Origin: Brachyhypopomus gauderio
Taxonomy: Eukaryota > Chordata > Actinopteri > Gymnotiformes > Hypopomidae
DNA length: 64,000 nucleotides
Assembly (NCBI RefSeq): GCF_052324685.1
Contig: NC_135225.1
Span: 6,809,259-6,873,258, forward strand
Direction of reading: 5' to 3'
The stretch's first letter is position 1, and every line of letters begins with the position of its first letter. Shown here in pieces: positions 44,901 through 59,600 of the stretch. The notes beneath the pieces were generated by a model that saw only the letters and a program-made list of their open reading frames with translations, had not been told where the DNA came from and did not search any database. A program made the translations under genes and the position numbers.

Positions 44901-47900
44901 GTAAGACATCGTTTGCTCACCGGCATTGGGGGAATCTAGCAGCTTTCATGGTTTAGTGCCCAGAATGTAACGGGATTCACTCCGTGTGTTGATGGGGTGG
45001 TTATCCCGATGAGAGGCACATGTCTGCTTGCACCTGCAGGTGAATATGCAGGAAGATGTTTCCGTATCTCTGTATGCTTCCTAAGGAACCCTGTGTGATC
45101 ACAGTGGTCCATGCTGTCGCTCCCAGTGTCTAAAACTGGGGGTTTCCACACATACATACGAACTGGCATGGAAACCCCGGTGCTATCATCTCTAATCACA
45201 AAATAAGGGGTTTCATCCCTTAGACTGTAGCTGTAGCTCTGATTTGTGATTCTTGAAACGGTGAACGCCAACAGGGGGGACAACACAGCCCCACAGTGAC
45301 TTCGGTTACAGGTGTAACTCGGTACCTCAGGAAGGGGTGTGTGTCGGAGAGCTGATTCAGTGTCTCATTTCACACACACCACTTACTTAATATCACCGCA
45401 CACCAGCCCACCACAAGATCAACACCAACACTTTTGATACAGTGTGACAGATTATACTACACGTCACTTTGTTTGGGGGCTGCTTGGTGACGTTAAACTC
45501 ACATTTCCACGTCATTCGGGTTAACGTCACATAAAAATAGAAACGTTGTGAAAGAATCACGTCTCCTTGTTTTGTCACGACAAAATTCCTGTGCCTCGTC
45601 ATCGTGACGGCTGAAGTGTTTTTAACCCGTTCGGTGGATGTCCTAATATAGCAATGGAGGAAGTATTTTACATTGTCCAGCGAAATGGGAGGAACAGTGT
45701 TAGATTTAAAAATACATTTTAGCAAGATAAAGTTTCAAAGCCTCTAAAATGGTCACTATATCAAATCAGATGCTTTAAAAGTGTAGAAATGGGATACTGT
45801 AGCCAAGTTACATTTGATTGTCCAAGTCAGGTGTTCCTGCGTTATTTCCTGATATGAATGAATGCGGAGCAATTTTAAATTAAACCGCTTTCAGCAGCAG
45901 GAAAATGGGACATTTACGTCCATATTCTGTAAACCATCAAATCCTACTGCATCCAATGAAAATATTCATACGTCAGTTCAGTTTCTATTATTCACACTAT
46001 ATCTTCAAATGATGTTATAACATGATTAATTCACACTGTCCGGTTTAGCTCACGTTGGCGCTAGATTGCTAAATGATATGTAATAGTTATGTAAAACCCT
46101 GAAGCGTCTTATCATCTTCGCCATATAAGGACATTTAGTCAGACGTGACGTGTGTTCACATACCTAACTACATTTGAACAACAAAAAGAAGATATACTGT
46201 TTGGCCACCTCTCAGTTGTTACTCGTCCACAGGGCACTTGTAGAGCATTATAATTATTCAATAACTTAAACAGGGACAGCCATTACTGTAAAACAATGAA
46301 AAAAAAATCTATCTCGCTTTCTGTGACTGCTTTATTCTTGTTGCGTTTAGTTCTTCATTTTCACTGGCACGAGCCCCCTACGTTTTAGGGAAAATGAAAA
46401 TGTTAAGACTACATTTGAAATGTGTGACTGAAAGAAATTGCACTGCTTTGCATTTACGCAATTACGCCATTGTCCACAAACTGCAAACTATAAAAGCACA
46501 CTGAATTTTAACAATCTATGGTTAGTTAAATGACTACAGCAATAATCTACAAATGTGCTTGTCACAACATTTCAGCCATGCTCATGAGTACCAACTAAAC
46601 TTTATTACACCTGCCGATTACAACGAATTCTTCAGTCTTAAGGAGTATTTGATGAATTTTTTTAAACAAATTCTGAAAAATGAGGAGTAAAATATGACAG
46701 ACTGTATTGTATTGAGGATAACTTTCCCGGTTGCTGTTGTGTATTTTTCTTTCTTACATGGCACAAGAGCATGAGAGCTGTTCCTATTCTTAAACACTGA
46801 TTCACTCTCAGAGGGAATTTCTATCCTTTTACCCACACTGGCACACTTCAGAAGCAGAGCAGTAAATGCATCTTTAACTAGCTACAAGTTTTAGGCTAGT
46901 GATGGCCAAGGCGCTTTGGTAGAGCACTATGAAACCACATTTGTTTCACTTGCATGTATTTCTCTAAAAGTATTGCCATAGAGACAGTACTGGAGTGGTC
47001 TTCCATTATATATGATTGAGCAATGATGTCATTTAGATGTGTTTACACAAAGGGTGCTCAGCGCTGACTTCTGAACATTATCAGAATTGCTTGGAACTGT
47101 CCCAATTGTCATTGTCTATATAATGTTGTTTTACAGAGAGGAGAAGCCCATACAAGCGAAAACGGTGAATCTTGTTGGGAACAAGAAACCCCCACAGCAG
47201 AATGACATCAGGTAAACACAATGTGCATTCAGCCTTATCCAGTGGTGGTGAGTAAAGCTTCCAGTCTGGAGGTGTGTGATGAACTTGGAAAACCAGGCCA
47301 TGTTCTTCAGTCCCTTGAGAGTGAGGACCTGTTAGCGGCTTTCTCTGTCAGACCTTCTTTTTCTTCACTCCCCATATGATCAAGATGTTTAGTTGATGTG
47401 CTAAACATGAATAAACACACTGTTTCTTCAAATTCTATCGTGCTAAGTGCAGGAGATGTGGCTTTGTCTGTTTTCTGTAGTGTACTTTTAATATGGTTTG
47501 TGTCTGGAATGTGTGCATAAATATGTTTTATACATGTTGAGTTTGAAGGTACTGAATAGAAAAGTTCTGATGACCGTGCCCCAAAACTGCTATGGGGCTT
47601 TTGTGTGGCACTATGAGCAGAATGGAAGGTATAATTTGACAATGGTTGTGAGCTTTATGTCAGCTAGGACTCTTCTAATGTCTTGTTTTGATATTCTTTA
47701 TTCCTCCAAATAACTCGGTTTATGTGTTTTTCCACCTTCTCCCTTTATTTTAATGGCTGAGGCCTCCTGCTCTAAGCTTGGTGAGAAGCACTGTGCTGTA
47801 CATCACAGCCTTGTCACATTCACATCACTCTGTCCAGCAAACACACAGAAGAACAAATGCAGGCTTCTATGGCTGTGCTTTGGAAGGCTAGGAGAGTAAT

Positions 47901-49754
47901 ATTCATGCCACATTAAAATATTAATGTCTGCCAGCACTGCCCTGGTTTTTTGCTCACAGAGGAGCAACAGAGCAGCAGCACCGTGCAGATAAAAAGATGT
48001 AACATCTTCTAAATCCCATTTCTCTCTTCCTCTGTGTCTGTTTTACTATCTCTCTCCCTGTGTGTGTGCGCTGTGGGAAGGCTAAAGGATTGATGGAGCT
48101 TAGGATTAGAGGTTCAAGTGGGCTGGACCACATCTGCCTACACGTTGTGTCAGTGGAAGTGGTTAGTTGTGATGTCATGTGTTGTGATGTCATTAAAGTG
48201 TTAAAACCTCCTCTTCAATCAGTGTGCATTAATTTGAGTCATCACATAAATTTGCTATCACTGGGCTTACAGCAGTATTATCACGTATTATCAAATAAGT
48301 GCTGTCAATACAGATGTAGAGGATTGGTGTCTGTAGCCCGTGACTTATCACAGAGCACCTGTCTGATTCAAACCTTATGAGTCTTTCTGAATATGGATTT
48401 TGCCAGTCATGAGGTTTTTTGTTGTAGGTGTAGCAACTCCACCATTTGGTATTTAAAAGCATGGTGAGTCAGATCCTTTCTGTTGAAGATCATTCCAGTC
48501 ACACCTGTTATAGTCTCAAACCCCCCACGCGTCTTCCAGCGTGTGTCTCTGACCCAAAGAGCATCACTGACATAAATCCTTAAAAAAAGTAGGAATACGT
48601 GAATAGAGAGATAGATAAAGCTGCAAACACACCATGCAGTAGGGACCTTCAATATCTCCACAGTCCATACATTAGCACCTACAGGAGGATGATTCTCCTG
48701 AAGCCATTTGTTGCCTCCTACTAGCAGGGCCTGGAGCGCAGAGTGTGAGCTCACAGGTTGGCGTTTCGCTGGAGCGAGTCTCCTGATGCCCCGGCCACAC
48801 AGGCGCTCTCTCTGGCCTACTGGTGGCCTGGCTGCATTACCAGGCACAGCAGGCTTCAGTGAGGGCCTGGTGGGGCCTTCAGTCTGCTGGCACTATCTGC
48901 CACATCTGAGAGCCTTTGACGGGGTGGATGAAAAGTCAGTTTGCTGCGTGCGATGCAGCTCGACCCCTACAGCAACGTCGGTGCCAGAGTTCAGAGTTTC
49001 AGTGTAGAAAGAGAGTTAAAGGACCTACGAAGTGACTTACAAAACAAAACTGCTTCCATGCAATGCAGAGGTGTGTCTTCTGTGTTGTCTGTGTTTGTTT
49101 CAAAACATGCAATGGCAAATTGAAGAAACTGCTCAATGCTGTGTGATAAGAATAATGACACAAGGACTGGGAACTGGCCACATGCAGTTTTTCTATTTTT
49201 AATGCAAGGTTATATAGTGAATAGGAATTATTTGCTGGCAAGACATTTTTGTAGTGACATCACGCAAGTGCAGAGACGCTGAGTAATTCAAAATGCACTG
49301 GGCAACAATACACCACTAATGCTGCCAGTAGAAGGTGCAGCTGTTTTATGCTTTTAGCCTTTCATCAGTAGATAAGGTGAAGACCTCCGCACAGTCAACA
49401 TGAGAAGCCCGCGAGGCTGTATTAACTAAAGCCGTGTAATTCTGCAGCTCAGCTGGGATGGGAAGCTACTGTGTATGCTGACATGCTAGCGCAACGTAGC
49501 TGTACCTCTCCTCCTTTGAACACTTAGTGCACCTCGCTTACTGATAATGAGTGTCTTAAACAGCCGCTGCTAAAATGTGTTTACAGAGTATATGAACGCA
49601 TAAACACGCCAACTCCTATTTACAGTTGTGTGCTGCCTTGTGTGTGTGTGTGTGTGTGTGTGCGTGTGTGTGTGTGTGTTTGTGTGTAAATCCTGCATTT
49701 TTTCACAGCAAGAAGAGTGAGAGTCCATCTGTTCCTCCAGTTGGTTAGCAGTTG

Positions 49755-49808
<54 letters not shown>

Positions 49809-50299
49809 ACACTGCACAATCATGCACGCCCACCGTCTTTAACTCATTCACTTAAGAATGTATATTCTACATATGTATATATACGTCAGTTCTGCGTTGA
49901 ATGCACACATCAGTGGTGATGCGGTATATCCCGATAGCCCAGGCTGAACTGTAAGCGATACATGCGCATAGCTTATAGAAGACGATGCCACTGTGTATGA
50001 ACCGCTGAGGCTTAAAGGTTTAAAAAGTGAAGCACGGGAAAGGGGAACTCACAGCTGGTGCCAGTCAGTGTGCCGGTGCCGCAGAACATGCCCTGCAATC
50101 TTTACACATGGTGGACATCAGGATTTTCCCCGGGCCTGCGCCATGGGCTCACGCAAGGTCATGACCCTGCCGCTCAACCCTGCGATCCTTGCGTGGGTGG
50201 CGGGCACCGTATGTCTTTGGTGGCATGAGACCCGCCGGATGTGGTGAGGCCATCGCACGCCTCCCGCTGCAGTTACAGGAATGAACAGCGTGATGGTAG

Positions 50300-50380
<81 letters not shown>

Positions 50381-51038
50381 TCAGGGTTAAGTTTCAGGGC
50401 GGAGCCATAGACGTAGGGACTAAGTGAAATGGCAATATTTCTGACCACTGCCCTTGAAGTGAATATTTGTGGCATGGATGTACAGCTCTGGACCAAGTGT
50501 GTCCAGGTTTGGGGCGTTGGGGTGAGATTCCCTGGCCCATCTCTCACAGCTCACCAGTGACTGTGTTTTGAAGCGCTGCTGGTGAATACGTTCACTAGGT
50601 AGATCTGTTGTGGGGGAGGGTGATGAGCAGCTGAGGTGCAGTCATGGCTGTGATGGCTGTGAAGGACAAGGTGCTAAACTTTGGTTATGCATCGCAAAAC
50701 CACCAGCATGATGTCATGCTGATGTCATGTGATTTCTCTTTTCCTTCAGAAAGTTCCATGGTTTACATTAGCCAAATCTAAAGTCAGTAACACAGTGAGA
50801 GAGAGGAGAGAGAGAGAGAGAGAGAGAAATTAAAATTGTTCCTTAGGTAATGTTCTCTTTTCTTTCAGTAGAGTGTGGCCTGGGCTCTATGCTTGTTTAG
50901 CGCTGATGATTTTGTAATTATAAGAAGCTCTGTAAAGTTGCTTTCTCAGTGTTAGTCTACATTATTGCCAATAGTAAACAGTGTGATATGGATGCAAACT
51001 ATCACAGACAAGCCAAACAGTTACTTACGTACATACGT

Positions 51039-51093
<55 letters not shown>

Positions 51094-53154
51094 CAAGTAC
51101 AAAAATAACCCAAACAGATACAGTGCAGATGTGACAAGGAGAGTGACTGGTTCCGGTATATAGCGTGGTACTCTGAAAGTAGCCAGACACTCCTGCAGGC
51201 TCAGTGGACATTGATTGTACAGGAAGGTGAGTTTTACAAGGTCTTACGTGTGTCAGAGAGACGAAGAGGCCACAGAACAGTCAGATCTATTTATGGACAT
51301 TTTGTTCTGTGTTCAGTGTTAAGTGTGATAAACACACATTTACAGCATGTCCTGGGCGCCGGGCTCCAGTGTGTTCCTCAAGATAGATGCGCAGCCTGCT
51401 ACTTCATTTCTCTTTTAGGTATTTCCCTTGTTCCCATGAGTCTTTTCCGTCTCAGGGAGGATCCTTCAGCGGGGCAGGGGATTATGTCAGATGAGCAGAG
51501 GTTTACAGGAAGACGGTGTTCCTGAAGTATTGATGAGTACCCTCTCTTGTCCTCCTATAACTCACACGCCGCACTGCAGTCTCTGTCCTCATTCACTTTT
51601 AAGCTTCATGCGTGGTGTCATGAAATCCATTAACAAATCAGGTCTCCACTCCTCAAAGAGCAGCTAGTTGTTTTGGTGTTGGATCGACTCCACCAGCTCC
51701 TCAGACACTGTAACAATGTGAGAAATACAGAATGGCAGAGATTGTGTTGCCAACTGACTGTAGGAGAGACAACCTGGGTGAGCCTGGGTGAATCAGCAGG
51801 TCGTTCAACAGGTCACACCTGTATGTGGTTAATGGTACTTTTATGCCAACTTTTTTGCCTGTAGGTTGCTGACGTTGAAGCTAGAGAATTAGAGGTCCTG
51901 TTGTCCAGAGCAATGCTAATAGGCAATTATTTCTATTTACAAAAAAAACAACCTGTGTGTTTTCCCCTTACCTCCCACACCCTTCTTCCATTTCCACACC
52001 AGGAAATTGTCAAACACAGATAATACCTCACACAAGTGACTAAGGCTCTGTGGTCTGTGCCACCTTATCTAATTTATTTTCTTTTTTAGGGGTGGGGTGA
52101 CGCACACATAAACACACACACGACCCTAGCGTGAGTCTATTGGGACTGACGCTGTCGTGTAGTCTTCCCAGGAGTGGACAGGAGCACATGTCAAGCACAT
52201 GTCATGGTGCTCCCAGACCCTTTCAGCCAGACTGTTTAATGATCAGCTAGTCCGCTCTGGCTTCCAAGGGCTTATTGTTGTGAGGGAAGACTCAGGAAAG
52301 ACTCGGGAAAGACTCTGGAAAGACTCGTGGGAAGACTTGGCCATGTGGGCAACTACTACTCTTATTCACACTCCTACTCTACTCCTGCTGTGCTTGGTCA
52401 CCCGTTACATGGACATTCTAGATCGTGCAATTCCATTGGAGGACACGACTACAAAAATCAACCCAGAAGGAGTTTCCTTGTGTAAATGTTTCAGTTTCAA
52501 GGGTCATATTGTCCCGACATTGGAACAGAGATGCCTGTTCTCTCCCCACTCTTGCATAAGCGACGGGAAATGTCAGCAGGGAGGCTTGGAGCTCCTCCCA
52601 GCCACTCTGTGCGCGTCTCTCCTTCTCTGTGATCTCCCCTCCCTGCTCCTATGGGTGAGAGCACAGACTCCTGGGAAGGCTTGGTTGACAACCAGACACT
52701 GGTAGGAGGAGATGGGAAGCACAGTCTGCTTAAGGACTGTAACCATGGTATCCAGTGCCCAGATAGAACTCCCAAAGCCCATGTGTTATAAAGAGGTTTT
52801 TTTTTTTAAATGCCTTATGCTTTTAATTCCTCATGCACAACACTTTTGTTTTTCATTTATTTTCTTTGGGGTAAATTATTGCTTTAGAAGCGTCGCAAAA
52901 CATGGAACTTGGTATTTCTTTCAGCTTTGAGTATTTCTGTATTTTAATGAACACAGGAATGGTAAAAAGTGCAGCTTAGTTTTGAAATAGCATCAGTGCA
53001 TTGATTAATAACACACATAGACAGAGGCAGAAACAAGCAAACAAATATTTGGCATTAAAGCAGAGTAAAATGAGCATCCACAGGAACCATGAGCTAATAG
53101 CTAATTGCTAAGAGAGAACAGCATAATAGCATAAAGAGTGAATGTAGGAAAGAT

Positions 53155-53221
<67 letters not shown>

Positions 53222-56200
53222 TTTAGTCTTTTATTACTATGTGAACTACTTCAACTGGCCTTTGTATTACTTTATAAATGCTGTTCTACGCCTAAACTTC
53301 ACCATAACTTGCAGAGCCACGCTTAACTATTTCAGCTCTTTTTATAATAAAACCTGCATTTGTAACAACAGTTCTAATGACCTGCCAGAGATGCTAATGA
53401 CCTGCCAAATGTTTCCACAGATTCTACATTTTCATCATGGGTGTATTTGGTCCCAGGAATGAGCTGCACACCTGTCCCCCAGAGCCACGCTCAACAGCCC
53501 AGCCCAGCAGAGCTGAGCCCATTGGCTCTGTTTGCTCTCCTCCTACGACGCTGCTCTCACGCAGGGTATTTATAGAGCTGCCTGGATGGGTTTAGGCTTC
53601 TCTTGTTCAGAGTCTCACTCCTGCTGCAGTTCTATGTACCTCAATCAGAGCCAGAGTGAGAGGGGAGGTGGGCCACTCTGTAGGACACTACTGTCCTGGT
53701 CTCACTCAGACTCTATAGGACACTACTGCCCTGGGCTCACTCAGACTCTGTAGGACAGTACTGCCCTGGTCTCACTCAAACTCTATAGGACACTACTGCC
53801 CTGGTCTCACTCAGACTCTGTAGGACAGTACTGCCCTGGTCTCACTCGGACTCTATAGGGCACTACTGCCCTGGTCTCACTCAGACTCTATAGGACACTA
53901 CTGTCCTGATCTCAGTCAGACTCTATAGGGCACTACTGCCCTGGTCTCACTCAGACTCTATAGGACACTACTGTCCTGATCTCAGTCAGACTCTATAGGA
54001 CACTGCTATCCTGGTCTCACTCAGACTCTATAGGACACTACTGTCCTGATCTCAGTCAGACTCTATAGGGCACTACTGCCCTGGTCTCACTCAGACTCTA
54101 TAGGACACTACTGTCCTGATCTCAGTCAGACTCTATAGGACACTGCTATCCTGGTCTCACTCAGACTCTATAGGACACTGCTATCCTGGTCTCACTCAGA
54201 CTCTATAGGACACTACTGTCCTGATCTCAGTCAGACTCTATAGGACACTACTGCCCTGGTCTCACTCAGACTCTGTAGGACAGTACTGCCCTGGTCTCGC
54301 TCAGACTCTATAGGACACTACTGCCCTGGTCTCACTCAGACTCTGTAGGACAGTACTGCCCTGGTCTCACTCGGACTCTATAGGGCACTACTGCCCTGGT
54401 CTCACTCAGACTCTATAGGACACTACTGTCCTGATCTCAGTCAGACTCTATAGGACACTGCTATCCTGGTCTCACTCAGACTCTATAGGACACTGCTATC
54501 CTGGTCTCACTCAGACTCTATAGGACACTACTGTCCTGATCTCAGTCAGACTCTATAGGACCCTACTGCCCTGATCTCAGTCAGACTCTATAGGACACTA
54601 CTGTCCTGATCTCAGTCAGACTCTGTAGGACACTACTGTCCTGCTCTCACTCAGACTCTATAGGATACTAATGCCCTGGTCTCACTCAGACTCTATAGGA
54701 CACTACTGTCCTGATCTCAGTCAGACTCTATATGACACTACTGTCCTGATCTCACTCAGACTCTATAGTACACTACTGCCCTGATCTCACTCAGACTCTA
54801 TAGGACACTACTGCCCTGATCTCACTCAGACTCTATAGGACACTACTGTCCTGATCTCACTCAGACTCTGTAGGACACTACTGCCCTGATCTCACTCAGA
54901 CTCTATAGGACACTACTGTCCTGATCTCACTCAGACTCTGTAGGACACTACTGCCCTGATCTCACTCAGACTCTATAGGACACTACTGTCCTGATCTCAC
55001 TCAGACTCTGTAGGACACTACTGCCCTGATCTCACTCAGACTCTGTAGGACACTACTGCCCTGCTCTCACTCAGACTCTGTAGGACACTACTGCCCTGGT
55101 CTCACTCAGACTCTATAGGACACTACTGCCCTGATCTCACTCAGACTCTATAGGACACTACTGCCCTGATCTCACTCAGACTCTGTAGGACACTACTGCC
55201 ATGCTCTCACTCAGACTCTATAGGACACTACTGCCCTGGTCTCACTCAGACTCTATAGGACACTACTGCCCTGGTCTCACTCAGACTCTATAGGACACTA
55301 CTGCCCTGGTCTCACTCAGACTCTATAGGTGTGCTGTGCTCTTCGCAGTGTAATGACACTGGGGCTGGTTTCAGGTTGTTTGACAGAAAATTATGCATCC
55401 TGCCTTTAATATATGTTGGATTGCATACAAGAGAGTGAGTGGCCCAGTACATTACACTAAAGATTTAACTGGCAGCATTAGCCATTAGTCTCAGCAAGTT
55501 CCGGTCATTTTGAGTTTCTCTATGACATCTTGTGAAATGTGGACTGAACGTGGCGGTGAGCCGCTCAGAGGAAGAGGGCAGTAAATTCTGCCTCACTGCA
55601 TCTTTTCGATTCAATTTAAGCTGTGCTCCACCTTTCACAAATTCCACTACACCATCTTGGCAGTGTAGCTACATGGAAATCCAGGCTGTTATGTGATTAG
55701 TCGGTTCTTAAAGTAATATGTGTGATTATGTAGATTTTTACTGTAATATCCATTCATAAAATACACTTCTGTGCTAATTTCTGACAGCTGGTACATATAT
55801 GAGCTGTTTTGGGTCATGTGTATAGGATCCTTTTGGTCAGCTTGTTCAACTGTCAATGCAGTGGGTAATATTTCTTTGATTTATCTCTGGTAGAAAATGA
55901 ATTTACTGTTGGCTTTTTAGGTAGAACATATACTAGCTGTGTCCATGGACCTTATGGTGTGGTGCATATATATGTGTACAGCCTGGGTCGTGGTGGGTAG
56001 TGGAGCGTGTTGGGCATGTTGTATGGCGAGCTTCAGGATGGAGCCCATTGGTGGGCTGTGACAGTGTGTGATGGTGTGTAGACGCATTGCCAGGCCATAT
56101 GGGCGTCTTTGTCTGGGGAGCCCAGCACCCACTTACTGTAGCTGCCGTCGTCACTGCTCACGCAGTCCATCTGTCTCCTTCCATCCGACGCTCTCTCCTT

Positions 56201-56581
56201 CCATCTCTCCCTCGTTCAGTCCCGCTCACTCCCACCCTCTGTTTGTAAATGGGTAATTAATGTGTAAAAATAGACACCATCGTCTCAATCTCCCTAATGA
56301 ACAGCATCATGCTTCTTGGGCCAGGCAGGGGGAATGCAGACATGTTTTAGGTTTTGATGAAGTTGGTTATAACTGAATGTCTGGCTGGACAACGCTAACG
56401 CGAGTAAGAGCCGTGTGGCCAGCGCCTCTGTGACCGCCGGGCTGCCGTGACTCCCACCTTTATTTCTTCAGACTTCTGATTTTCTTCACACCATCACTTT
56501 CTCTTCTTCCTTTTCATGTGCTCATTCCCAATAATAATATCAGTGGCTGGATAAGATTCCAACATTTAGGCTAATACCACT

Positions 56582-56616
<35 letters not shown>

Positions 56617-59600
56617 ATTTAAAGCCTAGCTCCATTCATTATTAAAGGGCCACTGTCTAATCAGCACAGAGTTGCTGATGTCGCCAGGGATTTCTGGGAA
56701 ATGCTATTGTCGTGATGCCGTCCTGTAGCACTCTTCCCCAGCTCGGCTGTAGTTGTGTCCAAAGAACCGCTGGATATTTGGCTTAATTTCATATAGGACA
56801 GCAGTACTGCAGAGGATCCCACAAATAGTCCCCAATCATCTCCGCACTTTTCTGAAGGCTTTATTCTGTTTTGCTCTGTTTTATATGTTTCCACTATAGT
56901 TTTTTTTCTTTATCTCTATGTTGATCTGCTGCATGTTCTCAAAATTCACCTGAGTTTTCCACAGCAGACTAGGCATGTGTGCATTTCTTCATTTTATTCT
57001 CCATCTGACAGGAGAACAAACATAACTTAACATATGTACTACAGCAGGCTTAACAGATCAACATGAAAAGAGCAATGAATGTGCATATGTGAAGATTATT
57101 GTAGACATTTTATGCCAGAAAAAAGTGATCGTGTATGTGCAAACATTTCCTGTTTCTAACAACACAAATAACCAAACAGTTTAACGAATACACATTTGAG
57201 GTTGTAACTAAAGAAACACTAGTGAGAGTAGTAATGTTACACTAATGTTACACTAATGTTACATTACTACTGCAATCATGCAATCAAATATGCAGAACAC
57301 GCAGACTGGTTCTCTTGCAGGCTGGTGTGATATGTACTGGACAAGAGATCTGGGTGGTGCGGTGGCTTCAGTAACGTCAACTTCTCCTCCAGCCTCAAAT
57401 CGCTCAAAGGATGTTTTTCATCGTCTAACCAAATCACACTGCTCAGCCTCTGTAAGAGAGACTGAAGCATGAACGAGTGATAGACTTGGAGAGAAAGACG
57501 ACCGAGGAGGATTCTGTCAGCCCACCGCCGAGGTGAGCCGGACGTGGGTATGTGTTGTGACTGCAGCTTTAAGAGAGGCTCTCCCTGGGTGAAGAGAGGA
57601 AGTGGCAGTCCCCTGACTCTACATGGCTCCTCCAGTTTGGCGTAACGAGGGCACTGCTGCACACTCATTCCTCCCTACCTGTCCTGTGGGAGGCTGCCTT
57701 GTCATGTGACACACGCATTCCGCTTTCTCTGCACTCCACGCTGACTTCGTGACCTCCCCAGCACTCTATATTGTCTAATATTTTCGGTGGCGGTGTGATA
57801 GAGTCAGTGCTCCATATTCTCATATCCTTTAAAGACATTGGCCAGTCTTTGATACGCAAGAGTTCATCTTCACACTACATTCCAATCTATAAACGCTCAT
57901 ATACCTTCTCAGTTTTATTCTTTGGTTTTACTATAGGCTATTAAAAATATGTTTTTCATCCAGTTATGTATTGTTTCGATTGATCTGCTCTTACATGTTT
58001 CTAGCAATGTGCTATATTACCAGAATATATGTGGTGTGGGACTGTACAGTGTGTTGTAACCGTATTTGAAGTTTCACTGTTGGCTCCTACATTGCTCACC
58101 TGTTTGAGTGAAGGGTATAGAGGTAAAGGGTTCTGCAACAACCCACCAAATGGAGCTGTGGACATGACACGTCCAGTCAGACCTCCGCAAGGGCTTCTCC
58201 ATAAGCCTGGCTTACTATATACTGAGAATAAATGAAAGGAAGATGGTCAGAAATGAAACTGTATAGGGCAGTGACAGATCCAGGAAGATTAGCACAATTG
58301 TTGAAAGATTGGGTGACAGTGGGAGAAGGGAAAGCTAGACAGAGAGAGAGAGAGAGAGAGAGAGGGAGACATAGAGAGAGAGAGAAAGAGAAAGAGAGAA
58401 AGAGATAGCATCAATGACAATGAAGGAAACCTAGGAACACAGATGCAGAAGAACAGAAATTAAATAAATCAAGCATTATGTCCCTTCTAATATATAGAAG
58501 CAGATATTACATTGCAAGCGGCACAGACTGATGGATATACATTGCAGAATTGGCCCATGTCTAGAGCGCCGGGCCGGTGGGGGGCAGAGCCGTGAATGTT
58601 CCCCACAGTGGGAGAGATCCGGAGGGCAGGAGCCCTAGCCATGCCAGTGGAGCCATGTGCCATATGGAGGCACACAGTGCATCCACTCACACGCACACAT
58701 GTCCAGCAAGGCCAGTGGGAGCAGGAATAACACGCTGCCGCAGTGGACCTCAGACAAGCAGGCCGAACAAGCCCCAGGATGGTTGAAGGTACCACGAGTG
58801 CAGGACGGTGGAACAGCAGGGCAGAACTGGGTGGCGGTTTCCCTGCTGACAGTGAAAATCTGGTTCTTTACAAACCACAGATGCATTTTGTGAATTGATG
58901 TTTTGTGGGGATGTATACTGCTCTCAGGGTTTATACGTCTATCCTTCAGCTTTAGTTTTAGCATTGGGGCTGAAAGCTATCGCCGTATCACACAGTAGTG
59001 GCTAAAAGGAATCTGCTTGTTCTTCTGTCCGTTTCTGATTGAGGAACAGCGGTACTTGTGAGGTGGTTGCCGGCGGAGCGAGGATGTGCGTGAACTCTCC
59101 TCCCCTTCCACCTGTTCAGTTTCAGCCATTGCTCAAAGACCCTGTGGGAAGCAGCTCTAGTTTGGCAGCATGAACAGCTTTTCAATTTGGCAAATAGCAA
59201 AAGAAACACACAAAAAAAAGCGCTTTCGCTTCTTATTTTAATACTTCTACCTTTAGAGATCAATCATTTGCTCGGCTCCCTCTCCTTGAGTTAAACTTCA
59301 TTTCTAAATTGCAAGGAAGTGATTTTCTCTCTGAGCATTTGACACTTTTCACATTGTTGTCTGATGAATTTACAAACATCGATTTCCAAACGGTGGAGGA
59401 GAGCATTTTAGCTTTCGTGAGAGGTATGGCTTCCTCCTTCCACTCTCTGGATTTCGTATTTCCACTAGCTAGATCTAAGAAAACAAAATAAATTTTTTTA
59501 TGGAGTTCAGTACATCTTCCAATACTAAACTGGTATTTAGTATACTAAAGAATCATCCCGAGGAGTACAACTTTTGAGAAGCTCAACAGTTTGAGCTGTC

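Noticed and set aside
52199..52705. 168-codon plus-strand frame
   Set aside because: No domain, no splice context and no family similarity. It is compatible with a chance frame in a long intron.
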